In this document: piece by piece, positions 26,262 to 35,445 of the stretch
Numbering within the stretch: the stretch's first letter is position 1
Layout: each line of letters begins with the position of its first letter
Source: CAZEAN01 sp964510225
GTDB taxonomy: Bacteria; Planctomycetota; Planctomycetia; Isosphaerales; Isosphaeraceae
Direction: 5' to 3'
Length of the DNA stretch: 59,251 bases
NCBI GenBank assembly: GCA_964510225.1
Contig: CAZEAN010000020.1
Coordinates: 1-59,251, forward strand
Position numbers and translations under genes: made by a program
The notes under the pieces: model-generated
Seen by the model: the letters and a program-made list of their open reading frames with translations, nothing else
Told to the model about the DNA's origin: nothing
Databases searched by the model: none

Positions 26262-29200
26262 ATGGAGGGATCAGACCGAGAATCCGGTTTAGAGAGCATG
26301 TTGCCGCCAGTCCGCCGGTGGTTCCGCGAAACGTTCGGGCACGAAACCGAGCCACAACGCCTTGGTTGGCAATCGATCCAAGCAGGGAAACACACACTGA
26401 TCCTTGCACCGACCGGATCAGGGAAAACCCTGGCTGCCTTTTTGGCCTGCCTTGATCACGTTTGGCGGGAACTCCCTGACATACCAGGAGTTCGGGTCCT
26501 TTACATCTCACCTCTCAAGGCCCTGAACTACGATATCGAGCGCAATCTTGAAGGCCCTATTGATGGGATCCTCCAGACTGCTGACTCATTAATGACTCCG
26601 CTCCGATCGCTCCGCATCGGCGTCCGGACTGGTGACACCGCACCGGCTGATCGTCGACGCCAACGAGATCATCCGCCCGAGGTCTTGGTTACGACGCCGG
26701 AGTCGCTTCATCTCCTCCTCACCAGTCGCTCCAGAGCAATTTTTGAGGGTCTTTCTTTTGTCATTGTGGACGAAATTCATGCACTCTGTTCGAACAAGCG
26801 CGGGGTCTTTCTAGCACTCCTTCTCGAGCGCCTTGAAGAAGTTGCCCAGGATTCTTTGCTCCGGATCGGGCTCTCGGCGACTCAGCGACCTCTCGAAGTA
26901 GTCGCGCGATACTTGGGCGGCTGGGAGCAGGATCCCGGCTTTAAAGAACAATCGGGTCTCCTGAAGTACCGGCCTCGACCGGTCTCCATCGTCGATTGCG
27001 GGACCGCTCGGTCGATGGAACTTTCGCTGACCCTACCTCCCCTGACGCCCATCAGTCAGGAATCGAGTTCGGTCTGGCCTGGAATTGAAGCCGATCTCGA
27101 TGACCTCATACGGAACCACCGGTCGACCATCGTCTTCTCGAACGACCGGAGGCAGGCGGAACGACTTGCGAGCCGACTCTCCGAGCGGTTCGAGTCAAGC
27201 GTGGACGACGCTGAATCGGAGAAAACGGCAGGTCTTCAAGTCCGGGCTCACCATGGAAGCGTCAGTCTCGAGCGTCGACGCGAAACAGAAGATCAGCTCA
27301 AACGTGGTGAACTCCACGCCGTTATTGCAACCGCCTCGCTGGAGATGGGAGTCGATATGGGGACGGTGGATCTGGTCTGCCAGATCGGTTCCCCCGGGAG
27401 TGTCTCCCGAGGACTTCAACGAGTCGGACGAGCCGGCCATGCAGTTGGCGGCACCAGCCGAGGGAAATTGTTTGCTCGGACTCCTCTCGAGCTTCTCGAA
27501 TTAGCCGCCCTCTGCGACGGGATGAACGACGGTGCAGTTGAGCCAAGCGAGATCCCCCAGAATTGCCTCGACCTCTTGGCACAACAAGTCGTTGCCGCCG
27601 TTGCAGTCGAGCCTCAAGACCCCATTCGACTCTTCGAAGTTGTCCGACGCGCCGAGCCCTACCACTCCCTCTCGATCGAAGAGTTTGAATATGTCCTGAT
27701 GATGGTCAGCGGCCGTTTACTCAACGTCGACGTTCGGGACCTCCAGCCCCGGATCCGTTGGGATCGGCTCGAAAACCGGCTTGTCCCGCTCCCCGGTTCA
27801 CATCGACATGCGATTATCAACGGAGGAGCGATCCCCGAAACTGGCCAATTTCCGGTCTTTTTCGGCGTAGGAGGTCCTCGGCTCGGCGAACTTGACGAAG
27901 AATTCGTCCTGGAACGACGGGTCGGTGAGACCTTTCAACTCGGCTCGTCCAACTGGTCAATTGAAGCAATCGAATCAGACCGCATGATCGTGAGCCGAGC
28001 CGAAGGCCGGCCGTCGATCATGCCATTTTGGCGGGGAGAGCGAAGCGGACGGAGCGCAGGACTCGGCAGCCGTGTGGGTGCCTTGCTTCGTTTTCTTGAG
28101 CAGGGATCTCTTTCGACACTGGACAAGGAGACGGAACCAACGATCGATCCCCGTCCTCAAACGCTCCAGCTCCTTGATGATCGGTCGCTTCAGACTCTCC
28201 GCGACCTCGTTCGACGGCAACGCCTGAAGGCGGGAGTGGTCCCGACGGACCGTCGGGTTGTCGTCGAGGCCGTCCCGGATCCCACTGGAGATCATCAACT
28301 TGCAATCCTGAGTCCGTTAGGAGCCCGATTTCACCTCACGCTCAAGCTAGCAACCCTCGGCCTTCTCCGGGAGCGATTCGGAATCCAAGCCGCGAGCTAC
28401 CATGGCGATGACGGGATCCTGTTCCGGATCCCTCGAACCGAGGAGCCGCCAGTCAACCTCCTCAGTGAACTCCTTGATAACGATCCACATCGTCTGATCG
28501 TTGAAGAGTTAGGTGAATCGCCACTCTTCGGACTCCGGTTCCGCCAAAACGCGCAACGAGCGTTGTTGATGCCTCGTGTTGATCCGAACAAACGGACCCC
28601 GCTCTGGCTCCAACGGCTCCGCGCAAAGGACCTCCTCCAGATTGTCCGTCAGCATCCCGATTTCCCGATCGTCATTGAGACCTACCGAGAATGTCTCAAC
28701 GATGATCTCGACCTCCCTGGCCTCCATCGATTCCTCGGACAGATCCGAGAGGGAGTCATCGATGTAGCCGAGCGGATCGGGGTCGAACCCTCTCCATTCA
28801 CTTCGGCACTCCAGAACTCGTTTACGAACACCTATCTCTACGAATGGGATGAGCCCAAACGGGCCGGAAAGAATGGTCCTGCGACAACCGATCTCTCCGA
28901 AGACCGACGCGCCTCACTTCTCGAATTCGACCCAGAGACAACAGCGCTCGATCCCCAGGCGGTGGAACGCGTCGACCTCCGGCTCCGCGGGATCGATCGG
29001 CCTCCCCGATCACTCGATGAAGCTGCCGAACTACTCAGGAACTCCGGCGATCTTTGCTCTTCTGAGATCACTGAACAGATTGGGACCTTCCTCGGAGAAC
29101 TTGAACGATCCGGCAACGTCACTCGATTTCGCTTTCGAAGTGATGAATTTCGAGAACGTTGGATCCTCACTGAAGACCTTCCGCTTTATCATTCGGCCTT

Positions 29201-30764
29201 TCCCGACCAAGACGAGGCGATTGGGATCTCAACTGCGTCGAAAGCATTAACAACCATCATCCGACGGTACTGTCGGACCAGGGTATTCGTTGGGACTGCT
29301 GACCTCATCAAACGTTATGGCCTTGAGCCCGAGTTAGCTCGGAAGCTCCTCATCGATCTTGCTGGCGATGGAGCGCTGGTTGACGCACGGGAACGAGGCG
29401 TCACGGAAGAACGTTGGTCGGATCCTCGGTCTCTCGAAGAAGTTCGACGGCTCACCATTGCCCAACGTCGACGTGAGGTCATTGCTGTCCGACCCGAAGT
29501 CTTCGCCGACTACCTCCTCTATCATCAGGGGTTGGCCAACTCAGGCTCGACATCGATTGGGTCGGATGGGCTCGCCTCGATCTTAGGCATCCTCCGCGGT
29601 TTTGCTGCGCCTTTGGTTGTCTGGGAGCAAGACTTGCTCCCATGTCGTTCTCCGAAGTTTCGGAACCAAGAGCTTGACGAGCTTCTGAGGTCATCGGAAT
29701 GGTCCTGGTGTTCCCTCGACGAGGATGTCGGACTGATTCCGGACTGGTTCGAAGGTATCCTGCCCGACCGTCACGAAACCATTGCCAATGGGACTAGTGA
29801 AAAGTTTGAGCATGCTCGGGCAGTTCAACGGGTCCTGGAGGAATTGGGAACTCTCGATCGCGTGAAATTAGTCGAGCGCACGGGTCTCCGCCCCTCGGTT
29901 GTGAATCAAGCCCTTGAGCTCTTGGTCCGAGCCGGTCTGTTGACCTCTGAGAGGCTCGGACCAATCCGCGATGGATTCTCAAGGGATCACCAGTCGAGCA
30001 AGAGTGAAGGATCGGGACGCCAGCAACAAAGCCGGGGCTTATCAAGACACCGTAGGGTCGGTCGTCGACAGTCGGATGATGGCGAGGTCCGCTGGTCGCT
30101 TATCCCCGGACGACCGCAGAGAGATCCTGAAGAATCGACGATGGCATGGGCGGGGGCGTTATTGGATCGTTACGGCATTCTCTGTCGTGAGATCGTCAAC
30201 CGAGAACCTTGGTCCCCGACGTGGGGGGAGTTGTTTCCGATCCTCGATCGTGCGGAACTCCGAGGTGAACTCCGTCGTGGGTTCTTCGTCGAGGGCCTTT
30301 CCGGGATCCAGTTCGCAACTCCCGACACTGCCGAGGAACTCCAACGCCACGACCGTCGGTGCCATCCCGATTCATCATTGGAAACGCCGATTACGCTCTT
30401 GGCTACGGGCGACCCGGCCAACCTCTACGGTACTGGAGGACCATTCGATATCCCGCTGCTTGAGGGTGGGAGTGCCCGGCTCCCTCGATCTCGTGGAACC
30501 TACCTCATCCTCAAAGGAGGACGACCGCTCCTGGTTGCCGAGCATTGGGGAAAGCGATTGTCAACGATTCCATCGGCAGGTCATCAGGAACTGATCAGCG
30601 CGACCCGACTACTCCCCAGACTCCTTCGGGGCGATCGCAAAACCGTCAAGATCGAGCAAATCGATGGACAAAGCCCCCTAAGCCACCCGCTCGCCGGAGC
30701 CCTGAAGGAGGCAGGTTTTGTCCGGATCCCACCTGCCCTCATTTACTACAAATCGTGGAATTGA
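26262..30764 (+). CDS. lhr: Large helicase Lhr
   Basis: 1500-residue DEAD/DEAH superfamily 2 helicase of the Lhr family, acting in DNA repair and recombination. Motifs in order are: Q-like PQRLGWQSI, Walker A APTGSGKTLAAF (about 50-60), motif Ib-like region, DEIH in FVIVDEIHALC, SAT in GLSATQRP, motif IV-V (VRAHHGSVSLERR, ATASLEMGVDMGTVDLV) and motif VI GLQRVGRAGH. The large C-terminal region includes the Lhr winged helix and Lhr-core domains, and the length agrees with the full bacterial Lhr of about 1500. The ATG at 26298 (MLPPVRRWF) is a possible alternative start, since family members often begin near this point. No nuclease or phosphoesterase partner is fused. Confidence 0.95.
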   Translation: MEGSDRESGLESMLPPVRRWFRETFGHETEPQRLGWQSIQAGKHTLILAPTGSGKTLAAFLACLDHVWRELPDIPGVRVLYISPLKALNYDIERNLEGPIDGILQTADSLMTPLRSLRIGVRTGDTAPADRRRQRDHPPEVLVTTPESLHLLLTSRSRAIFEGLSFVIVDEIHALCSNKRGVFLALLLERLEEVAQDSLLRIGLSATQRPLEVVARYLGGWEQDPGFKEQSGLLKYRPRPVSIVDCGTARSMELSLTLPPLTPISQESSSVWPGIEADLDDLIRNHRSTIVFSNDRRQAERLASRLSERFESSVDDAESEKTAGLQVRAHHGSVSLERRRETEDQLKRGELHAVIATASLEMGVDMGTVDLVCQIGSPGSVSRGLQRVGRAGHAVGGTSRGKLFARTPLELLELAALCDGMNDGAVEPSEIPQNCLDLLAQQVVAAVAVEPQDPIRLFEVVRRAEPYHSLSIEEFEYVLMMVSGRLLNVDVRDLQPRIRWDRLENRLVPLPGSHRHAIINGGAIPETGQFPVFFGVGGPRLGELDEEFVLERRVGETFQLGSSNWSIEAIESDRMIVSRAEGRPSIMPFWRGERSGRSAGLGSRVGALLRFLEQGSLSTLDKETEPTIDPRPQTLQLLDDRSLQTLRDLVRRQRLKAGVVPTDRRVVVEAVPDPTGDHQLAILSPLGARFHLTLKLATLGLLRERFGIQAASYHGDDGILFRIPRTEEPPVNLLSELLDNDPHRLIVEELGESPLFGLRFRQNAQRALLMPRVDPNKRTPLWLQRLRAKDLLQIVRQHPDFPIVIETYRECLNDDLDLPGLHRFLGQIREGVIDVAERIGVEPSPFTSALQNSFTNTYLYEWDEPKRAGKNGPATTDLSEDRRASLLEFDPETTALDPQAVERVDLRLRGIDRPPRSLDEAAELLRNSGDLCSSEITEQIGTFLGELERSGNVTRFRFRSDEFRERWILTEDLPLYHSAFPDQDEAIGISTASKALTTIIRRYCRTRVFVGTADLIKRYGLEPELARKLLIDLAGDGALVDARERGVTEERWSDPRSLEEVRRLTIAQRRREVIAVRPEVFADYLLYHQGLANSGSTSIGSDGLASILGILRGFAAPLVVWEQDLLPCRSPKFRNQELDELLRSSEWSWCSLDEDVGLIPDWFEGILPDRHETIANGTSEKFEHARAVQRVLEELGTLDRVKLVERTGLRPSVVNQALELLVRAGLLTSERLGPIRDGFSRDHQSSKSEGSGRQQQSRGLSRHRRVGRRQSDDGEVRWSLIPGRPQRDPEESTMAWAGALLDRYGILCREIVNREPWSPTWGELFPILDRAELRGELRRGFFVEGLSGIQFATPDTAEELQRHDRRCHPDSSLETPITLLATGDPANLYGTGGPFDIPLLEGGSARLPRSRGTYLILKGGRPLLVAEHWGKRLSTIPSAGHQELISATRLLPRLLRGDRKTVKIEQIDGQSPLSHPLAGALKEAGFVRIPPALIYYKSWN

Positions 30765-30897
30765 GAGAAAAGAATCGAGTACCTTAGGATCAAATCACGA
30801 GACTGTGGACTAGAGGTGTGTCAGTTCCGATGTTTCTTCCCTAGAAATCGTCGAGAACTTACCTTGAACCTAATCTTTGGGAGGCCCGAGTTTCCTT

Positions 30898-31668
30898 ATG
30901 ATGCCGCTCTCAATCGAGGAACCTTCCGCGTTCCCGTTTGATTCCTTGATCATCAGCGATCTCCACCTCGGGAGCGATGTCTGCCAGACTGACTTGCTGA
31001 AAGCGTTCCTCGATTGGGCTGTCTGGAATACTCGTGAACTAGTGATTAATGGTGACATATTTGATGATCTTAATTTTAAGCGGCTCAAGCCCAGCCACCT
31101 AAACTGTCTTAAGCTAATCCGTGAGATTTCGGACCGAGACGACATCCGCGTGATCTGGATCCGAGGAAACCACGATGGTCCGTCGGAACTCGTCTCACTC
31201 ATCGTCGGCGTTGAGGTACTCGATCAGTTCATTTTCGAGAATGGCGAAATCCGACTCCTGATCCTCCACGGTGACCAGTTCGACTACTTCATAACAAGGT
31301 ATAAGTGGTTGACTGCGATCGGCTGTGGGATCTTTTATTACATTCAGAAGTGGATGCCGGGAGCCATTGCCCGATGGATCCGCCGGGTCAGTAAACGATT
31401 CCAAGGAAACAGTGCTCTCGTCCAGGATGCCGCTGTTGCTGAGGCCAAGAATCTCGGATGCGACCACGTCACCTGTGGACACACACATTTGCCGCTTGAG
31501 GCCGAGGTCGGAGGTGTCCGTTACCTCAACACGGGGACCTGGACCGAACATCCCCCCTGCCCGTTCATCGGAATCCGTGGAGGAGACGTCCGCTTGTACT
31601 CTTGGCCATCGGATGGTGAATCCGAGGAACAATCTCGATTCGAATCGCTCGCTACAGCCGGTGACTAA
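30898..31668 (+). CDS. Calcineurin-like metallophosphoesterase
   Basis: 256 residues from ATG-ATG at 30898. The five metallophosphoesterase motifs are present: ISDLHLGS, NGDIFDD, GNHDG, HGDQFD and CGHTHLP. The overall pattern, including the RYKWLTAIGCG insert and the tail with the NTGTW motif, resembles LpxH-like UDP-2,3-diacylglucosamine hydrolases of the YbbF/UshA-distant type. Lipid A synthesis is plausible in a planctomycete but not shown. It follows lhr by 133 bases on the same strand. A GGGAGG lies 13 bases before the ATG; the spacing is long, so the start is not certain. Confidence 0.88.
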   Translation: MMPLSIEEPSAFPFDSLIISDLHLGSDVCQTDLLKAFLDWAVWNTRELVINGDIFDDLNFKRLKPSHLNCLKLIREISDRDDIRVIWIRGNHDGPSELVSLIVGVEVLDQFIFENGEIRLLILHGDQFDYFITRYKWLTAIGCGIFYYIQKWMPGAIARWIRRVSKRFQGNSALVQDAAVAEAKNLGCDHVTCGHTHLPLEAEVGGVRYLNTGTWTEHPPCPFIGIRGGDVRLYSWPSDGESEEQSRFESLATAGD

Positions 31669-31813
31669 GATCTACGTCCGGTGGATGCGTTTCAAGATCG
31701 TTCAATCTACCTTGCAGGGCTGACTCTTTTCCTTCTACGATATACTAGGCTAGCTTCTCGGAAGACCCAAGGAGGGCCACACCAATCTCAGATTATCAAC
31801 TTGAGGGAATGTT

Positions 31814-33313
31814 GTGACGACGCGTCTCGAATCTGACTCGATGGGTGAGATGGAAGTCCCTTCAGACGCCTATTACGGGGCCCAGACGCGTCGGGCGCAA
31901 CTCAACTTTCCGATTAGTTCGCTCCGGATCCCCCGAGGGATGATCCGCGCCTTAGGTTTGATTAAGAAGTCAGCGGCGGGAGCGAACAACGCCCTCGGGT
32001 TGCTCGATGATCAACGCGCTCAGACCATCATCGGGGCCGCAGCGGCGGTTGCTGAAGGCCGCCATGACGACCAGTTCGTTGTGGACGTCTTCCAGACGGG
32101 GAGCGGGACCTCCTCGAACATGAACACGAATGAAGTCGTTGCAGGAATCGCGAATGAGCAGATCAATGGGGTCCGAGGTGGGAAGAGTCCGGTCCACCCT
32201 AATGACCATGTGAACATGGGTCAGTCGTCGAACGACGTCTTCCCGACCGCCATCCACCTCGCTGCGATCGAGGGAATCCGGAATCGCCTCCTTCCCGAAC
32301 TGAAAGACCTTCAAGGTCGGCTCGCAGCCAAAGCTGACGAGTTGGATCAATATGTCAAGATCGGCCGTACTCACTTACAAGATGCAGTACCGGTCCGGCT
32401 CGGCCAAGAACTTTTAGGATACACCCGACAGGTCGAACAAGCGATCCGGCGGGTCGAATCAACGCTCGATCCCCTTTCGGAACTCGCCATCGGAGGTACC
32501 GCGATCGGGACGGGCCTGAATACACATAAGGAATTTGCCACGCGGGTTACGGCGCAACTCTCGGTAGAGATTGAATATCAAGTAGCTCCCGCCGCCAATC
32601 ATTTTGAAGCGATGGCTGGGAAGGACGCGGCAGTCGAGACCTCGGCATCGCTGAAAACCGTTGCGATCAGTCTTTCGAACATTGCAGACAATATCCGCTG
32701 GCTTGCTTCTGGCCCACGTTGTGGGATCGCAGAAATCAAGATCCCAGAACTTCAACCGGGAAGCTCGATCATGCCCGGCAAGGTCAATCCCGTCGTTCCT
32801 GAAGCCGTCATGATGGTGGCGGCGCAGATCGTCGGTAATGACGCCACGATCGGTTGGGCCAATGCCGTGGGCTCTCATTTCGAACTTAATGTGATGATGC
32901 CCGTCTTGGCCTACAACCTACTCCAATCAATCGAACTCCTTGCGAGTGCCGCTTCCGTTCTGAGCCGACGTTGCATTCAGATCGATCCTGAGGTCGTGGT
33001 TTTCGGAGACGTCCGAGGATTAGAAGCGGATCCTGTACGCTGCTCGGAACTGATTGAGAAGAGCCTCGCAATGTGCACCGCCCTAGCGCCTCGGATCGGT
33101 TATGATGCTGCCGCTGCTGTGGCGAAAAAAGCGTCAGCGACTGGGACGAACGTTCGCGATGTCTTACGCACCTTAGTCGATCGTGCTCCGGAACTATACC
33201 AAGAACTACTTGGCGTTGTTGCTTCTCCCGCCGCCTTGGAGGCTGGCCCACTCTCATCAGAAGAGGTCGAGCATCTCCTCAATCCGAGACGACAGACCGA
33301 ACAAGGTAGTTAG
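31814..33313 (+). CDS. fumC: Fumarase, class II
   Basis: 499 residues from a GTG at 31814, with GAGGG 6 bases upstream. It catalyses reversible hydration of fumarate to malate (TCA cycle). The class II signatures are all present: SDAYYGAQTRRAQLNFP, the active-site region GSGTSSNMNTNEV, MGQSSNDVFPTA, KIGRTHLQDAVPVRLGQE, IGGTAIGTGLN and the superfamily signature GSSIMPGKVNP with the flexible-loop Ser. It is a little longer than the usual 460-470 because of extra residues near both ends. A TATACT at about 31741-31746 could be its -10, but no matching -35 is evident. Confidence 0.97.
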   Translation: MTTRLESDSMGEMEVPSDAYYGAQTRRAQLNFPISSLRIPRGMIRALGLIKKSAAGANNALGLLDDQRAQTIIGAAAAVAEGRHDDQFVVDVFQTGSGTSSNMNTNEVVAGIANEQINGVRGGKSPVHPNDHVNMGQSSNDVFPTAIHLAAIEGIRNRLLPELKDLQGRLAAKADELDQYVKIGRTHLQDAVPVRLGQELLGYTRQVEQAIRRVESTLDPLSELAIGGTAIGTGLNTHKEFATRVTAQLSVEIEYQVAPAANHFEAMAGKDAAVETSASLKTVAISLSNIADNIRWLASGPRCGIAEIKIPELQPGSSIMPGKVNPVVPEAVMMVAAQIVGNDATIGWANAVGSHFELNVMMPVLAYNLLQSIELLASAASVLSRRCIQIDPEVVVFGDVRGLEADPVRCSELIEKSLAMCTALAPRIGYDAAAAVAKKASATGTNVRDVLRTLVDRAPELYQELLGVVASPAALEAGPLSSEEVEHLLNPRRQTEQGS

Positions 33314-33344
33314 TTTTTTGTTCCAATCATCCGTTGATCGTCAC

Positions 33345-33372
33345 TTGACATGAACCGCCTTCGTACCATGAT
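33345..33372 (+). promoter_or_regulatory. Possible promoter of the repeat-bearing membrane protein gene
   Basis: A perfect -35, TTGACA (33345-33350), a 16-base spacer and a weak -10, CATGAT (33367-33372). It lies 66 bases before the ATG at 33439. Confidence 0.3.
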
Positions 33373-33438
33373 CGGAGATTCTTCAAGCACTTGTGCTTGG
33401 TACGAAATCCCTGTCACCCTTCTTAGGTAACGACACAG

Positions 33439-34566
33439 ATGAGAGCGACTCCGGATTCCGAGCAGACGGTAACAGAATCCCCCGTGGACGTCTTCGCATC
33501 GGATCCGTCGGAGCCGATTGTGATCGTCCAAGAGTCGAGAAAGAAGTGGCACATAAGCCTCGCATTAACATTCGCCTTGATCATTTCCCTCACATACATT
33601 GCCTATGTAGAGTTATTGGAACGTCCGAAACTGCCGAGCACCGCTGGATCAGGCAACCAACCGACAGGCCCTCAGTATCCCGCACATCCAGCTTCTGAAC
33701 CGATTGCCGTTGAAGAGGTTCGGCTTCGCCGGGTCGTGGCTCCCGTTACTATCGGTACCGGAGATCAAGGGGGCGCGGAAGAAATCCTGAGTGAATCTCA
33801 GAAGCCAGAGGAAGTCACCTCAGAATTGAGACCGACTCCACATGTCTCCAAAGCCTCAGAGCCGGATCAGGAAATTCCGTTCCAATTACCGACTGTCGCA
33901 CGGATCGAACGCGTAATAGAGTCAATCGTCGAAGAGTCAATCGTCCAAGAATCGACCACCGAAGTCTCGATCGTCGAAGAGTCGATCGTTGACCAGTCGA
34001 ACAAGCCTGGATTCGAGGGCGCTGTCACAGAAGAAGAGGCAGCGCCGGTGATCCTCGGTTTCCGCGACGATGCTTCGCTCGAAAGTCCACAAGACGAAGC
34101 GGCTCTCCGGGCGGAAGAATTGAAGTCGGACCCCGAGAGTAAGCGTCTGCATTACGTGCAGATCAGACGTGAAGTCGAACGCCAACGCGTCGAGTTTCTC
34201 CGCAATGCGAGCATCATTGTCCGACGGAACGGACTGAACAGCGGTCCTGGTTTGCGGACCCTCGCGACGCAATATGATCACGAACTCCCTCCCGAATTAG
34301 AAGCTCATGTCAGTCAACGTAATTCGCATTATGCTGCAATGAACTGGGAACCAGAGCGCTGGATTAAAATGATGCGTTGGCTTGGTGTCCCTGAGCCCCG
34401 GATCTTCGAGACGATGAGGGTCCGTTTTGAACAAAGTATCGGGATCCGAAAGGGACCGCGTGACCGTGGCGAAGCCTGTGTATTCGCTGCGCGGGAGTTG
34501 CTCAATGTTCCAATCCCTGATCCACACCAACAAGGGCATCTATCCGATGGACGTCCCAGCGACTAA
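33439..34566 (+). CDS. Hypothetical single-pass membrane protein with five-residue repeats
   Basis: 375 residues. One transmembrane helix lies at about 37-56 (WHISLALTFALIISLTYIAY). It is followed by a long acidic and proline-rich stretch, then five copies of a pentamer of the type SIVEE (residues about 162-187). A folded C-terminal part (about 230-350) contains WEPERWIKMMRWLGVPEPRI and RGEACVFAARELL. The C-terminal segment looks conserved and may be a partner-binding domain. Only the topology (N-in, C-out) is inferred; no family is recognised. It stands alone between fumC and a convergent operon. Confidence 0.75.
   Translation: MRATPDSEQTVTESPVDVFASDPSEPIVIVQESRKKWHISLALTFALIISLTYIAYVELLERPKLPSTAGSGNQPTGPQYPAHPASEPIAVEEVRLRRVVAPVTIGTGDQGGAEEILSESQKPEEVTSELRPTPHVSKASEPDQEIPFQLPTVARIERVIESIVEESIVQESTTEVSIVEESIVDQSNKPGFEGAVTEEEAAPVILGFRDDASLESPQDEAALRAEELKSDPESKRLHYVQIRREVERQRVEFLRNASIIVRRNGLNSGPGLRTLATQYDHELPPELEAHVSQRNSHYAAMNWEPERWIKMMRWLGVPEPRIFETMRVRFEQSIGIRKGPRDRGEACVFAARELLNVPIPDPHQQGHLSDGRPSD
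33922..33999 (+). repeat. 15-base tandem repeat (five units) within a coding region
   Basis: Five units of 15 bases plus one codon, reading SIVEE-SIVQE-STTEV-SIVEE-SIVDQ-S. The nucleotide copies differ at several positions, so the repeat is old or under codon drift. Confidence 0.7.
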
Positions 34567-34599
34567 GCCAAGTTGCTCATAGCACAATTAACAACAGCA

Positions 34600-35445
34600 T
34601 TAATTAGTCAGGCTGGTTGAGTACCATTCAAGGAGATCACGCGCATAACGACATGGATCTTCCTCGAACTCGAGTGTGTGATGTGCCCCTTCGTATTCAA
34701 TGATCGAGGTGAATCGGGATCGGATTAGCCTTGTAAGTTGCTTCACACGACTGTTGTCGACAATCCGGTCATGCTCAGCAAGCATAAGCAACGTCGGTAC
34801 GTCGACATGTTTCAAAGATCGACGGACACGACGATCGAGACCAGCACTGGACATCAACAAAGCGGCACTTGCGGTTCGGAGACTCAATGGATCAGCCTCG
34901 ATCCATGACTGAGCTGCCGGACTGGCGGTGAAGAGCGCAGGGTCGGCGAGCGGGATTGGAAATTGCATTGTCGGCTTCGTGAGATAACTGCTGAGAATCC
35001 GGAGTTTCTCAACGAATCGAAAGCCAACCCGTGGTGCCAGTCCGGGACAGATTAGGATAAGACCCTGCACTAAGCTTGGTTCATATGCAGCTGTGACAAC
35101 GGCGAGCTTGCCACCCCAGCTAATTCCAGCGAGTCCGACTGGAAGCTGGTCCCGATCTTTCCTGAGGGCTCGGAGCGTTTCCGCGACATCGTCGAGCAAT
35201 CGTCGGGACGACTTGGTGTGTCCTCGCGCTTCCGTGTTCTTCCCTGCCCCTCGACGGTCTGGAAAGTGTACCTCGATTCCTTGGGATGCCAGGAAGCGAC
35301 CTAGTCCGTCATACCATCCTGCGTGACTTTGGATCCCGTGCAAGACGACAATGGATCCTCTGGCTTTGGCCTCGGGGAGCCAAGACTTGATGGCAACAGA
35401 GTATCCATCGCTCATCTCAAGAGCACGTTCTCTTGCACTAATCAT
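34600..35445 (-). CDS. Alpha/beta hydrolase (monoacylglycerol lipase-like)
   Basis: 281 residues. The serine nucleophile is in VGLAGISWGGKLAVV, the oxyanion strand in SIVVLHGIQSHAGWYDGLG, the charge-relay Asp in LMLAEHDRIVD and the His in YEGAHHTLEFE. The layout is that of lysophospholipase/monoacylglycerol lipase (Hydrolase_4) enzymes. Its ATG overlaps the upstream gene's stop by 8 bases (ATGATTAG), so translation is coupled. It is the last gene of a four-gene operon and ends 33 bases from the convergent plus-strand gene. Confidence 0.88.
   Translation of the reverse strand: MISARERALEMSDGYSVAIKSWLPEAKARGSIVVLHGIQSHAGWYDGLGRFLASQGIEVHFPDRRGAGKNTEARGHTKSSRRLLDDVAETLRALRKDRDQLPVGLAGISWGGKLAVVTAAYEPSLVQGLILICPGLAPRVGFRFVEKLRILSSYLTKPTMQFPIPLADPALFTASPAAQSWIEADPLSLRTASAALLMSSAGLDRRVRRSLKHVDVPTLLMLAEHDRIVDNSRVKQLTRLIRSRFTSIIEYEGAHHTLEFEEDPCRYARDLLEWYSTSLTN

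Noticed and set aside
33922..33999. CRISPR or VNTR array
   Set aside because: Units are 15 bases without spacers and in frame with the protein, so it is a coding repeat.
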